DNA of 64,000 nucleotides, taken from Anoplopoma fimbria. Lineage: Eukaryota > Chordata > Actinopteri > Perciformes > Anoplopomatidae. A model generated the notes under the pieces. It saw nothing but the letters and a program-made list of their open reading frames with translations. It ran no database searches and was not told where the DNA came from. The stretch is from NCBI RefSeq assembly GCF_027596085.1, contig NC_072464.1, positions 12,094,124 through 12,158,123 of the forward strand, given 5' to 3'. The position numbers and the translations under genes were made by a program. Below, in pieces: positions 41,518 through 53,985 of this stretch. Position 1 is the first letter of the stretch. The number at the start of each line of letters is the position of its first letter.

Positions 41518-44500
41518 AGTTATGTAATTGTAATCAATAGTCCTATCTGCCTGCCACCTAATGGTGATATACTCAGATCCTCAGTGTTCCTGCTATGTGC
41601 TTGACCCAAGGGAGCTGTAGGCCAGATGGGTCATTATGTAGGAGTGATGCCATTAGCGGCCCGTGGCCGGTACACACACAGCTGACTCACTGTGAAACGA
41701 TATGGGAAAGCGGAGGTCTCACGTGTGCTGCAGAAAAGAACATTAGAAAATTAAAAACATGGACAACTATAAACAGAGCACACGTGTTGCTGATTAACCT
41801 CGCTGTTAAACATAAAACCCATTTTCAAGCTAAATTGCTTTGACGCCTTTTGGGGGTATTTGTGCATGTTGAAATGGCTGATGGACAGTTTAGTTGCTTC
41901 TTAATCTGTTTGGCAGGGGGACAGCATTTCCTGTCTTGTAGTTTCACACAGTTAAACATCTACATCAACAAGTTATTTCCTTCTCCCTTCATGCATATAA
42001 TAACCCCCAATCCCTATTACAATCCCTTCTCTCTCTTTTTACCTATTTCATGTGACAGGCTTTATCCTATAGCCTTTGTTTGCGCTAGTCAAACATTGTC
42101 AGGCATAAGCTCCTGATGCATTGCATAGAAGATGCAGTTTGTGCAGTGATCTCACATTTGGTGAGGTCACTGCTCAAACTGTGGCCTCTCCTTCAGCTTC
42201 ACATTAAACAATACTCTATACTTTCATAAGCCCTCTTGATCTAATCGATGACACCGGGTATTTTTTGGCTTTTCAAGTTTTTGTAAGATGTGGAAATCTC
42301 AGGTTTACCTTGAGTTGGTGGGTGTGTACCCGGGACTTTTTTTTCAACTTCTAGTTTTGACGGAACGTGTTCCTTCCTTGATCGTCACTGAGTGATTGGA
42401 TGTCATGTCCTCACATGCAGTGAAACCTGATTTGTTAGTCATGCCACTTACCAAATATGTTTTTAGTAGATTGACCCTGGGAAGCCTTCCACTGTCTCAC
42501 AGTTCAGAACATTAATTATTGTCATGTTGATGTTACATAACAACTAACAACAGTTTGTCACACCTGGAATATATTTTACTGAAAAGTAAGCCGTATACGA
42601 TCAGTTGCCATAGTTTCAAAAACAATGCAGTCTAATACAACTTGTTATAATGTTCAGCTGCCTTTCCACCTGTCAGCTGTTTTTAAAGTTTATTAAATAG
42701 GCACTATTGTTCAGTCTCCTATTGTTTCTCTTTTTCAAGTTAATACTCTAAATGTGTAACTTACAGTTACTGGAATGGAAACATTAAAACTCCACAAGAT
42801 CCAGATATAAACAATGATGCATGGTCTGTAGAGCAAATGCTTCAAGGAAAGTGAGAAATAAACACACCCATTAAACTCACTATAAAATTTGTCTGCTTGG
42901 GTTTGGGCATGGCTTTTGGCAGTTGTGGTTATTATCAACCAGATTTGCCACTTCGGGCTCTTGCAGTTGGAGTGGGAAGCTTGAGAGAATTCCTCATCTG
43001 AGCACACAAAGGTGGAGAAAATATAGAGCACTGAAAGGATTTCCTTCATCCAGCCTTGACTGTCTCTGGTTAGTCCACATGAAGTACTGCAGTAGCCAAC
43101 TCAAATGATCCAATGGCCAGACAGTGCAAATGAAAACAAATGATTAAATATCATGAAAATGAATAGCACTTGACTTATTTCTCTGGGACAGCTGAAAGTT
43201 TTTATTTATTTTACAAACCCCTCATTGTGCCAGTGTGTATTCTAACCACATGTCAAAATAAGTGTTAAATATGAATTACGAGCCAAGACTGAATCCCAAG
43301 ATTTGGTTTGTTGTCGAATAATAAGATTATTTAACAATTTCCTGGCTCAGTGTGGGAAATGACTAACTACTATTTCCCATTAAAAATCAGTGGACTATGT
43401 AATTTACAATCCATTGAGTTTTAGGTCAGTCGTTGCACACAGGCAAGCATGTCTGTGTACCGATTCATGGTTGTTACATAATTGACTCATTCTATATCGG
43501 CATTTTCACAGATGCAGCCACGTTTGTGTGGAAGAAGAGATAATTGTCGAAGTAAATTAGATTTTTCTCAAAACAAAGGAAAGATCCTTGTCACCATTGC
43601 CACCACCAAGACTCCAACATGTTTCCATCCTGCCTGCCTGAACAGGACGTGCCCATGACTTCCTGTCCTTCATCTCCTTGTGGGAGAGGCAGAGGCCTGT
43701 CGTTTACTAGATAGAGCAAGTTTCCTGTGGCTCTATTTGGGCTGACCAGAAGTTTTAGGCAGGGCTCGCTGTTTAAACGCCCACTCTGTCTGAATGTTCT
43801 GCCCGATAGATGTTTTGGAGGAGGGTTACCATAACAGAGAGGCAGCCTGAAGTTGAGCCTGGACAGTGGGTGTTTTCCTGTGAGCAAGTGCATGACATTC
43901 TGAGATTTGTTTTACACTCACCTCCTGAGAACATATACATTACTCTAATCCAACAGTATTCATAATTTATAAATCAAGATTTGTCGCTGGAGTGAAGTTT
44001 GTTTTAAAGGCTGGAATGCTACCCCCATTTCTCTCTGACAATTTGTTGAGTTGTCGTGCTGTCCGTATAATACAGCTGCTAGGTGGTCGATATTATGGAA
44101 GCCTTTAACGCTGGTTTGTAACAGTCTAAATCCCTCTATACATTTGCAACACATCAATCTGAATCAAACTTCCTTTCACATCCTGCTATGGAGCCATAGC
44201 CACAGGACATTATTATCAAAAGGTAAGCAGTCAAGTGGAGTATTGCTTTACCTCCATCCTTGAAGCCATTACGACTACTATTTTTGAGTCAGCAGGGCAA
44301 ACACCTAAGTGCAGCTCTGGAGGACATACTGAATCACAGCCCTGGTTAATCCAATTTGCCTGTCTCTGTAAACTGATAACGACTCTGGCATCATCGTCTG
44401 TGATCTAACAAAGAACGAGGAAATAATGGAATAAAGATTGCAATTGACGTGTTGCTCAAAAGACTACTAAACATATCTTAGGTTTTTTTATGCAGAAAAC

Positions 44501-44549
44501 AAAATCCTTCTGAAACTGAGTCTTGTTAAGCCATGCTAGCTCAGATGGC

Positions 44550-44880
44550 ATGAACGTCATTGGTCGGTCCGTCAGTTTCACCACCAATCTTTCCTGGATT
44601 GAAATATCTCAACAATTGATAGATGGATTGCAATGACGTATTGGTATATGTTATCTAGAATCATCTTCAGGTCAAAATTCCCTTTGCAATACATGCAAGA
44701 CTAATGACGAATAGTTTAAAAAAACTTTGCGAAAAGTGTGTTCAGTTAATGTTTTCAGATGTTGGTTAACCATGAAGCCGCTAGCTGGAATTCTACATTG
44801 GTCTGAATGTAGAATATGTTCACCATTACACATATAATTATTAGTATGTTAATTTTTCATAAGCAGTGTGTGTCAATTTG
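44550..44880. repeat. dispersed fish repeat fragment, third copy of the 3610 family
   Basis: ATTGGTCGGTCCGTCAG, GAAATATCTCAACAATTGAT, AGATGGATTGCAATGACG: the upstream part of the same family. More diverged than the other copies. Confidence 0.55.
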
Positions 44881-45879
44881 TCAATCTGTGCACTGAAAAT
44901 AATAGCTTTGTTCTGCGCAACGCTGCACTTTAAAGACCGGTTAGTCTTGTTTTTTAAATGGTTGGTTTAATCAAATGCATAAACAGCAACCATCTGCATA
45001 CATCTTATTTTGAGAACAGTCTTTGAGACTCAGTTTATCCTAATGACACTAGTACGTAGCCTCTCCTTCATACCTAACTTTAGAGTGAGTGCAGGCCTAT
45101 ATGGCCCCATAAACCATAAGCTGCTTCCAACGTTCACATGAATGGCACCATTACAACAACCCGGCCGACACATGAGCAAGTGAATGAGAGAAATATATCA
45201 AGTGAGAGATGCCAGCCAGAGTGTTGGCCAACGGTTGGGACTGGTCAAGCCTAAAGCTCCAAAGGCAAAATAATTGCTCTGCACACGTGCACCGTGCACC
45301 TACAGGTTTAAGCTCATGGGATTAAGCCCTGAAAAGCACTATAGCACTAATGACTGGAGAGTGAACCACACATCCATGTTGGCTGATGGAGGAATGTCTA
45401 GAAAGAGCAGACTAATGTCTAGCACATTTCCTTTTAAGTCCTTGTGTGTTTTTGTGAGAGGTGCATTTACTCTCCGAGCCTCCTTGATTTGTCTATAAAA
45501 GTAATGTGTACTTCCCATCCTTGACTGCAACTGACCATTAACTTGTAATTGTGGGAACACGGCCGTTACCATGTCAGATGAGATTGGAGGGTATCCTGTA
45601 CGCTAACACTCATAACCTTGTCATTATTTTTTCAAACCAATGGATGGCATTCTCTCCTTTTTTGAATCACTGCCAATTACAGGGTTTGTCCTCTCCTCTG
45701 ACTGGAGGTTCACTTTACTTGATGAGTGTGGAGATATGTCCTCAACATGTCTCGAGAATTGTCCATCCAATCTACTTGACACTTGGTGGTTGGCTTTACA
45801 GACATTGCAGTAGTTTAGGTAAATAGATAAAAGTAAGAGCTCCTCAATGTGGCGTTTACCCTTCTCTATGATGTTTCCC

Positions 45880-46075
45880 TCTTTCCCACAGTACATGCTG
45901 TTAGCTTAATTAAAGAGCGACTAAATTCTCTGCAGTTCTCAGCGCTCATTCTTATGGCTTTGTGCACTGTTCAGTGTGTGGATAGGACCTGCCACAGCCA
46001 GAGGGGATAACCTCTAATGACTTTTTACCAGGCTGGCTGCATAGCTCGCATTCTTCACTCTGACACACTGTAGGC
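45880..46075. other. possible conserved non-coding element in dock9 intron 1
   Basis: Unique sequence with GCTTAATTAAAGAGCGAC, AGCGCTCATTCTTATGGCTT and GGATAACCTCTAATGAC, flanked by recognisable repeats. Suggestive only. Confidence 0.25.
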
Positions 46076-46204
46076 TAGAGAGGGAGGGAGGGGGAGGGGC
46101 ACAACCTACAGGAGGCGGTCCAATAACTGGGTGGTTTTTGGGGCAGGGTTTGCATCTCACCTTTGGATTTTTATGTAAACTTTGTTCGTGGGAAGACTCC
46201 TGAG

Positions 46205-46440
46205 ACTGTAAACACTGGTAGTGGAAGAATTACTCATATCCTTTACTTAAGAAAAATGTATGACCCAGCAATGTAAAAAATACCCTCTTACAAGAAAAAG
46301 TCCTGTCTTCAAAATCCAAGTAAAGTAAAACAAAAATCTTAGCAGCAAAATGTATTGGAAAACTAAACAAAAGTAAAAGTTATTATTTTGCATAAAAAAT
46401 GGCACCTGCGATTGCTGGGTTATAATATATTGCAATGATT
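46205..46440 (+). repeat. dispersed fish repeat ('CTTTACTTAAG' family)
   Basis: GTAGTGGAAGAATTACTCAT, ATCCTTTACTTAAGAAAAAT, AAAAGTCCTGTCTTCAAAAT and TTAGCAGCAAAATGTA follow the usual order of this family. A reverse fragment lies at about 35750-35822. Confidence 0.65.
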
Positions 46441-46497
46441 GATGTTACTGTTGTTTAATTTAACTTTTTAGGGCTAATTTTAATTACTTTGGGTAGT

Positions 46498-46760
46498 TAT
46501 GTAGTTTAGTCCATTGCTTCCTAACCTAGGGGGTCAGGCCCTCTCAGAGGGTCACAAAAGTAATCTGGGGGGGTCACGAGATGAGTATTGTGGTTGTATT
46601 CTGCTACAGAAATGTGCCCTGATTTTTTTAACTTTTTTCCAATTTTTGCTTTCACTGCAAAATATGAGACACTAGAAGTTTAGAGGGGAAATCTCTCTTT
46701 GGCAAAACTGCTGAGCAAAACTATTGGCATCCACTGCTTTAATCTTTTGCAATGCATTCT
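46498..46760. repeat. dispersed fish repeat ('CCTAACCTAGGGGGTC' family)
   Basis: CATTGCTTCCTAACCTAGGG, GGTCAGGCCCTCTCAGAGGG and GGGGGGGTCACGAGATGA match a repeat that I know from fish genomes. Confidence 0.6.
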
Positions 46761-47669
46761 GTTTTATAAGCTTACAATAAACCCAAAATTTAATTCTTAC
46801 TGTCGCATAATCCAATATATCCTCACAGTACCCCTTAAGTGCTGAATTTAAGTAAGTGCTGTCCCTCTGGCGTCATGGAGTCATTCTGTGCCAAGCTGAG
46901 CCCAGACAAGTTTAGACGAGCTTTCTGATGCAAAAGGAATTTTGATGAGTTGCTGTAGTCACCCATTCAAGAAAAATTTACATGAAAAGCTGAGCTCTTT
47001 TTTTTTTTCTTTCTTTGAAAGCTGAAACAAGCCCATTGTGCGCTCTCTGCCCACAATAAACAAATGAGTTCTGGTTAAAGAAACAAATCCACTGAGATTT
47101 ATTTATTTATAAAAATTCTTTCATATGCCATTATATCTGCTGACATTCAGAAAAATGAGGGATGAAAACTGCAATAGCTTGAAGACATAAATGAAAGTCT
47201 TACACAGCAGGAAATCAAGTGAATGGGGTAATCAGTGTCTGTTTTTCTGTCAAAGCCTGTGCATACAGTGGAGAGAGAGCTCTTCTTGGGGCTAAAGTTT
47301 TTTGTTTTTTTGTTTGCTCCCTGTTTGTTTTTCAGGGACTTAGTATTGTGTGGCAGGATTGAGCTAAAATAAGTGAACACTGCACAGTGGCAGTGTCTCT
47401 TGCCTGGATGGATAAATAAAGTTAGCTATGTGGTGTTTATGGAGGAGCAGCAGTGTGGATGTTTGCCTGAAGGCCTGCCCTTAATCACACTTCTTAGTGA
47501 TCTTGGTCGGTGCACTGCTGACGTTTGGCCACACGCTACGTTGTATGATGTGCCAAAAAGAAGATACCCTGTACAGTGTGGAGCATCATTAACATGCAAT
47601 TTGACATCCCTGTTCTTGTCTGTGAACACTGCTGTGCAGATAAACCCCTCAGTATCCCTGACTTGACTT

Positions 47670-48196
47670 AGGATACATCCACAATACTGAGTTTACATTT
47701 TAAAACATATCTTTTGTCACGTTTACACTGAGTGTCCAAACTACTCTAGAAATGAAGGAGTGGTAGAAACGCTATCGAAGTAAGTAAGTAGGTATAAAAC
47801 CGCCGGGGTTACCTTCTAGTTCGGACAGGCGTAACCGTATATGTTTTAAAACGATGACGTAGACACCCAAAAAATACAACGTTCCACCAAAATGTTTTCG
47901 TACATAGAGGAAGTTTTTAGAGGAAGATCTTAAGTATCAAGCACAACCTTTTATTATTAGAGAACTATAATACTCTGCCCCATTTTCTGTAATTAAGCCA
48001 ACAATCTACTTCCTGTTTACACCGGCACCCGCATGCCAGGTGTACGTGAATAGTCACGTGATAATCGTTTTCAGGCGTGCTAGGATGAGAGGTAATCCTT
48101 TCGAAAACGATGCTGAAACGCCCGTGTGGATGGAGATCGTTTTCGTTTTAAAACCCTGATTCTAAATGAAAACGTATTAGTGTGGATAAAGCCTTA
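47670..48196. mobile_element. MITE-like element with degenerate terminal inverted repeats, about 525 bp
   Basis: The left end TAGGATACATCCACAATACT resembles the reverse complement of the right end (TAAGGCTTTATCCACACTAA). Inner blocks rich in AAAACGAT/ATCGTTTT recur in opposite orientations. CTTA/TTA sits at both borders as a possible target duplication. No coding capacity. Confidence 0.6.
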
Positions 48197-49409
48197 ATCT
48201 CCTTTTAGCGTCTCAGCTCAGTCTTTAAAAGCCAACGAGACCATCCCCCACCCACAGAGCAGCATGTTGAAGTAGTTGCACCCATAACATTTGAATTCTC
48301 AAAATATGACAGAACTATTTGTGCCTGTCATAAAGTGCTTTTATTTCAAATTTCTTCAACATTTTCTCCCAAATATTTCACCCAGTCTTGCACGCTAAAA
48401 AAAAGTCCAACAAAAGGCTTGAACATGTATTAGATTGGTGGATTCAGATTTTAACTATATTCTTGGAATTTTCCATTTCTTAACTAAAGCTTTCTTAAGT
48501 GACTCACTTGAGTTTAAGTTGCTAGAGCAGCCACATTACTCATTGTGGTATTAACCTGATCCATGATGCAATGAAATCTCTCACAAAGCTAACAACACAG
48601 ACAAATTATGAGATGTTTTTTTGAAAGAGTTCTGCTGCACTTTGTATGTTTCTGCACGAAACATTCAACAGTCTGGTGTAAAAAAAAAAAGTGCACAAGA
48701 CTCAGACAGGCCATTAGACAAAATAAGAGGTTCAGTATTGACTGTCCCAGTCGAGCTTTTCTAAAGCAGGGATGTATCCTATAACATGTGTTTCCTCGTT
48801 CAGGAAGGGAGGGAACCTCTGAGAGGGGGGGTGTCAGGGCATAGCTTGGTTGGCTGAGGCAGTGCCAACAAACTGTAACTACAACAGGAAGAAGGCAGTG
48901 TGCCATTCCTGGATTTTCTAAAAACATTTTCAATGGTCATCCCATGAGGAAATCAGATTTATTTACATAAAATCACTATATCAAGTGTTTTTCTTTGTAT
49001 TGGAAACAATTAAAATGGAATAAAATGTATTTAAGGTACAAATTAACTTCTCATCATGTTTGTATATATCTTTTTGTTAGGGAATTGAATCTAATAGCAG
49101 TGGGAGTTATTGATAAAAACCTTAATTTTGTGTTGCTACATCAAAATATCTGGAAGATAACTGAGAACTGGTTAATTGATAAAATAACCATATAGTAATG
49201 TCTGCTTTTGGCTAATCCACAAAATTATATCAAATCACTTTGATCCAAAAATCGTATTGAAATCCAATTTATCATTATGTATGTCCATGACGGTATGGCT
49301 TTAATATTTCCTCACTGTATGTATGTCATCATATCACCCAACTACAGCAAGGATTGATGCAGTTTGGATCACTAAAAATGTTTATGTAATTGCACAAGGC
49401 AAATAAATA

Positions 49410-49720
49410 ATTTGCTCTCTGTGCAGTCAGCATCATGGATAACAGCTTCTGGTAGCTGCTTGCGGCCTCCCTGGGGAGCTGTGTCGGGTAGTATTACAGT
49501 TGAATCCACTGCCACTGTAGTGGTGCAGGTGCACGGACATGCGTTCATCTCCTCCTCTATCCTCTGTTTCCCTTGATTGTCAGCAGCGCTCATTGAACCA
49601 GGCTCAAGAGGATTTCCACTGATTACAAACAAAGAGCCAACTGAGATTAGCTGATCCTTAAGGGTTCCCAAACTCCTGCCTCCTCCCTAATTACCCCCGC
49701 CCTGTCCCCCTGCCACACAG
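49410..49720. other. possible conserved non-coding element in dock9 intron 1
   Basis: Unique sequence with GATTACAAACAAAGAGCC, CAGCAGCGCTCATTG and GCTGATCCTTAAGG, and no simple repeats. Suggestive only. Confidence 0.25.
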
Positions 49721-52632
49721 CGTCTTCAAGTCGCTACCGAACCAGAAAAAAATGTGTGGATTATCTTGAATTATTATGTATAAAAGGTGGCATTACCTTT
49801 GCATATCTTTCCCTGATATAATTACCTCCGTTTTCTGTTATGCTGTGCTCGTCTTATGTCTCATCCTATTTGTCTTTGGTTCCACTTTCGCATTACATCC
49901 AGTCTCACGCTGTTTTGCAGTTTAGAGGCTATTAAGATTAATCCACCCTCTCACTACATCTCAGACTTGCACTTCCCTCCCAGAATGCTTTGTACTTCAG
50001 ATGGCGATTACTTCCTGCTATTTCGACCCTTTCTTTCCTCACCTGACACCTTCTACACATTATGTGCATACAGTATCATGCTTCTGTGAGGCAACTGCTT
50101 GCATTTAATCTGCTCAGTAATCTCCTCAATTTGCTTTCATCGTGGGTTATTTGAGTAAATCCGTTTCCTCAGACTGTTTGAGGATATTATCCATGAGCTG
50201 CTCCAAACAAAAAGCAATGAACCTGGATTAAACCTTAACTGCTGATTGCTCTTTTTTTTCACTAACAAACCGTACTTAATGTGTAATCTAGCTGTTAATG
50301 ACCAGCCTTTATTAAGTCAACTGAAGCCTGCAATTACCGGTATTTGTATTTAGCATACGTATAATGTATGAGTGGCCCTAAATACTTACATTTCAGTAGG
50401 CTAACCGTATCAGGTTTTTGATGTGAGGCACAGCATGAATCTGTTTCACCCTTATTGACAGGAAATTCAGTGAGTCACTATAAATATATGCTGTCATAGA
50501 AATGCTTCACTTCTAAATCACTTGCTTGATTCAACTTGTTTAGAGGCTGTTTAGTTACAGCCTCTAAAACAATGTTGGGCCTCTTCTTAAACAATGGAGT
50601 GTAGCTGTTTCGCCACACGACGGGCCAGTAAGAGCATGTTTCAGGATCTCTCAGTTCGCAGCTTCCATGCTGCATGTCAGAGCCTGAAAATGATGACAGC
50701 ACTCCCTACAGAATCTCCTTCATACCTGGGCGCCGCCCACTGACCTGCAGAGATTTGTTTGGATGACAGTTTGACATCGAGGTAACATGTTTTTACTCGG
50801 AGCAAAACATGACACCTGGATGTTTTGGTTTCCTGCCTTCTTCTGAATAGGCATCAACAAAAGTTAGTTACAAGTTCAGTCACCACTCTATGTGTCAGTG
50901 TTTTCACTAAGCCCCCGTGAGCCTCAGGAGGAAGCACTTCAACCTCTGTTTGTGGTTTGAAGGAGTTTTTAGGGGCGTCTTGTAACTCTCTCTTCCCGTA
51001 GAGTCCGGTCTATATTCCGTCTATATCTGCTTCCTGTATGGTGTGTTGAGTGTTGGGAATGATTGTTTTCACACTGAGCTGCTGGAAATGACAAACAATG
51101 GCCGCATTATACCAATAGTCAATCTGAGTGCAGGGAGGAAAGCGTTTCGAGTATAATGTCACACAGTGATCACTGCAAAAAGGACCATCACTGCAATCTA
51201 CAGTGAATGAGAGTTTTGTGACTTTGCATAAATAACCTGTCTAGCTTTTTTGTTTTGTTTTTGCTGTCATTTAATATATATATTTTCCTGAAAATATAAA
51301 TGGATAGGCTGTCTAGATAGAATAAATGTTGTTTTAGATGCTTTTCAGTGTAGTATCATCCTGTGCCTGTAGGTGGCAGTAACGGCTTTCATACACTGTT
51401 GTACATTTTAACCTTCCATAGAACCTCTCAATATGCCCTGTGTGTGTGTATATCTTGTGTATAAAAACGTGCAGCTGACCAGCATATGATCGGCTACTTT
51501 CTGCCGTCAGCTGAAACGAGACTAAATTGTTACAATGAATGTTTTTATCTCTAATGCTCCCCTGTGGCTGTTTTATTGTGTGCTGTACAGCAAGTTATCA
51601 TCCACTTTTCTAAGAAAACCAAATAACTGCATTTTATTTACCAGAGGTAATTTTAAATAGGCAATTTGATCAGTTTTGTGATGCAGTGACAGCTTGAATA
51701 AGCAACTTTTTTTAATGAGATTACTCTGTGTTGTGTATAGTAAAGCCAAAACACAGTTGGCAGGGGTAAGGGGGTGACTGAGGGCCCTCGGGGCTTGGCA
51801 CTGCTTCAGTTCTTCTCTGCTGGTGCTGCAGCAGAGACTGTGGAAAGGCACTGCTTCATTATTAACATCTATTAATGATAAACTGAACCCGCCGCAGCAA
51901 CCTCACTGCAGATCTAACAGGGCTGAACTCTCCTTAGGAACACTTTCGTGCAACATTTACTTATTCTCTGCCTGGTGAACCTCACTCCAAAGAAAAGGAA
52001 GCAGTACCCTTTAGGAGAATGGGTCATTTTCTTCTCCTTGGATAAATAAACCATCCCAAAATACCAAGTAAAAGGAAGAGGATGTGGCTTCTGTGTATTT
52101 GGTTGTTACCATTTTAAGAGGGACAGGATAACCTGGTGTCAGCTCCAGGTCAAAGAGAGGCTTAAGTTTAAAACATGTATTCGTTGCATGAAAAAAGTCT
52201 TATTCAGACCACTGTGTTGTCCGTTGTTATGTGGGAAGCATTTTGAGGGTCTAATGTAAACTTCTGCATCTAAAATGTGAAGCATTTGGCTTATTGAAAT
52301 TCCAGGCTTATCTTTAGCCCACCCACGTTTGAAACTGTACCCACATAACTTTTTATCTCAAAGAAGCTCTTGAGAAACTTTCAAACTTTAATTCTAGGAA
52401 GCAGCAGACTTGACAATCTCTAACACATCTCAAGGGTTAATGGCTCTCCATGGCTTTGTTCTCTGACAATACAGTTTATTCTTCTTCCATTTGTGTTGTT
52501 GAACTGTGGAGGAGGTCAGCATTACTTTGACAAAATATCCACAAAACCTCTCTGGTGGTCAGGAGCTGTGATTGGGTTTGAAGGACAGTGGGCAGAGGGA
52601 GGCGGCTTTTGTTACGGCAATGTTTATATACA

Positions 52633-52672
52633 TACACACACACATACACACACAGACACACACACACACATC
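52633..52672. repeat. CA microsatellite, interrupted
   Basis: CACACACACATACACACACAGACACACACACACAC-type run. A second CA-rich run, with CG and AA variants, lies at about 52818-52855. Confidence 0.93.
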
Positions 52673-52972
52673 AGCAGGAAACAGCCACTTCCTTTTTTGA
52701 GTTCCCGGAGAGTTCCAGCTGGGAGCGATGCCTGTTTTATCTTCCCTGCACTGCTGGATATGTGATGTCACTGTGGTGCACCACATTGTGGCCTCTCTCT
52801 GGACAAACACACTCAAAACACACACACACACGCACACGCACAAACACAAACACACCCTGCAGAGCCCCACTGCAGACCCTGGGCATGGAAAGCACAGCCA
52901 GCTGCTGACTTGACCTTCATCCTAGAGAGGCTCCTCAGATGAGATGCCAACTCCTCTTAAACTCCCCTCTAC

Positions 52973-53020
52973 TCCTCTGAGCCACGCAGGGACAGAAATG
53001 TCCCTGCGTGGCTCAGAGGA
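52973..53020. repeat. perfect hairpin, 22-bp arms, 4-nt loop
   Basis: 52973-52994 is the exact reverse complement of 52999-53020, with a GAAA loop. The arms are GC-rich (CCACGCAGGGACA in the inner part), unlike the AT-rich surroundings. Confidence 0.95.
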
Positions 53021-53914
53021 TGTTGTTAATGCGGCTCCACCCACCACTTGCTGATAACAGCTTGAAGTTGCTGTATTAGTAGAAGTGGTGTTGTTTGGGG
53101 GTTACTGTGGTCCACTGATGATGTCCATATGTCCATATGCAGCAGACTGTGGCCAGTGACTCCAGGTGAAAAAGAAGAGCAGCGGTTGAGGTTTTCTGAG
53201 GATGTCAGATTTGTTTTGACCGAGAAATCAAAGCGTGTGATCTAACATCACTGCAATTCTACCTACACATACGGTGATCAGTCAGAAAACTTTAAAAACA
53301 ACCTAACACTTTTAGGGAATAGAGAGCAGAACCTGAAACAATACTGTAGATACAAAAAGCCTTTTCAGTTAAGGAGAAGCTTTTTTATATAACAAATGAT
53401 TTGCATCATGCAGGATGAGCATTGCTCCACCCGGGTTACTCTTACCTAAGGTGTCGTGGAAGTATCATAATAGTCCACACTGATAAGAGATATACACAAA
53501 CTTGGATATATGAGGTGTACACTTTGTTTTAGATTTTGGTCTTAAGGATCTTCATCAGGGTAGGTGCTCTTTTAAGGGTGCAGATATCTCATTCATGACA
53601 CATTATTTGAAAATTTAAATGATATTGGAAATACATAACATGTATGTACTATTACATTTCCTGTTTTAAATGCAACTTGGCATGTGGTGAAAATTATAGG
53701 TGCAAGGATCAAAAGTTTATAAATTAATCAGTGGATAGAAAGAAAATGAATCTATATATTGTTATAGGATCCTTTTTATTCAGCAAATAATGTAAAATAT
53801 GCTCTAGTTCCAATGTGATGATTTGCTGCTTTTCTCCATTTTATATCAGTGTAAGATGAGGCTTTGGTGTTTGGACAGTTGATGTGACAAAACCTGACAT
53901 TTGTATAAACTATT

Positions 53915-53985
53915 AATTTATTTAGAGAATACTCGGCAGATTAATTGATAATGAAAATAATTGTTATTTGCAGCTTTAAGAAAAA
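53915..53985. repeat. short fragment of the 'ATTAATCxATTAAT' family
   Basis: CGGCAGATTAATTGATAATG, AAAATAATTGTTATTTGCAG matches the terminal part of the family. Confidence 0.5.
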
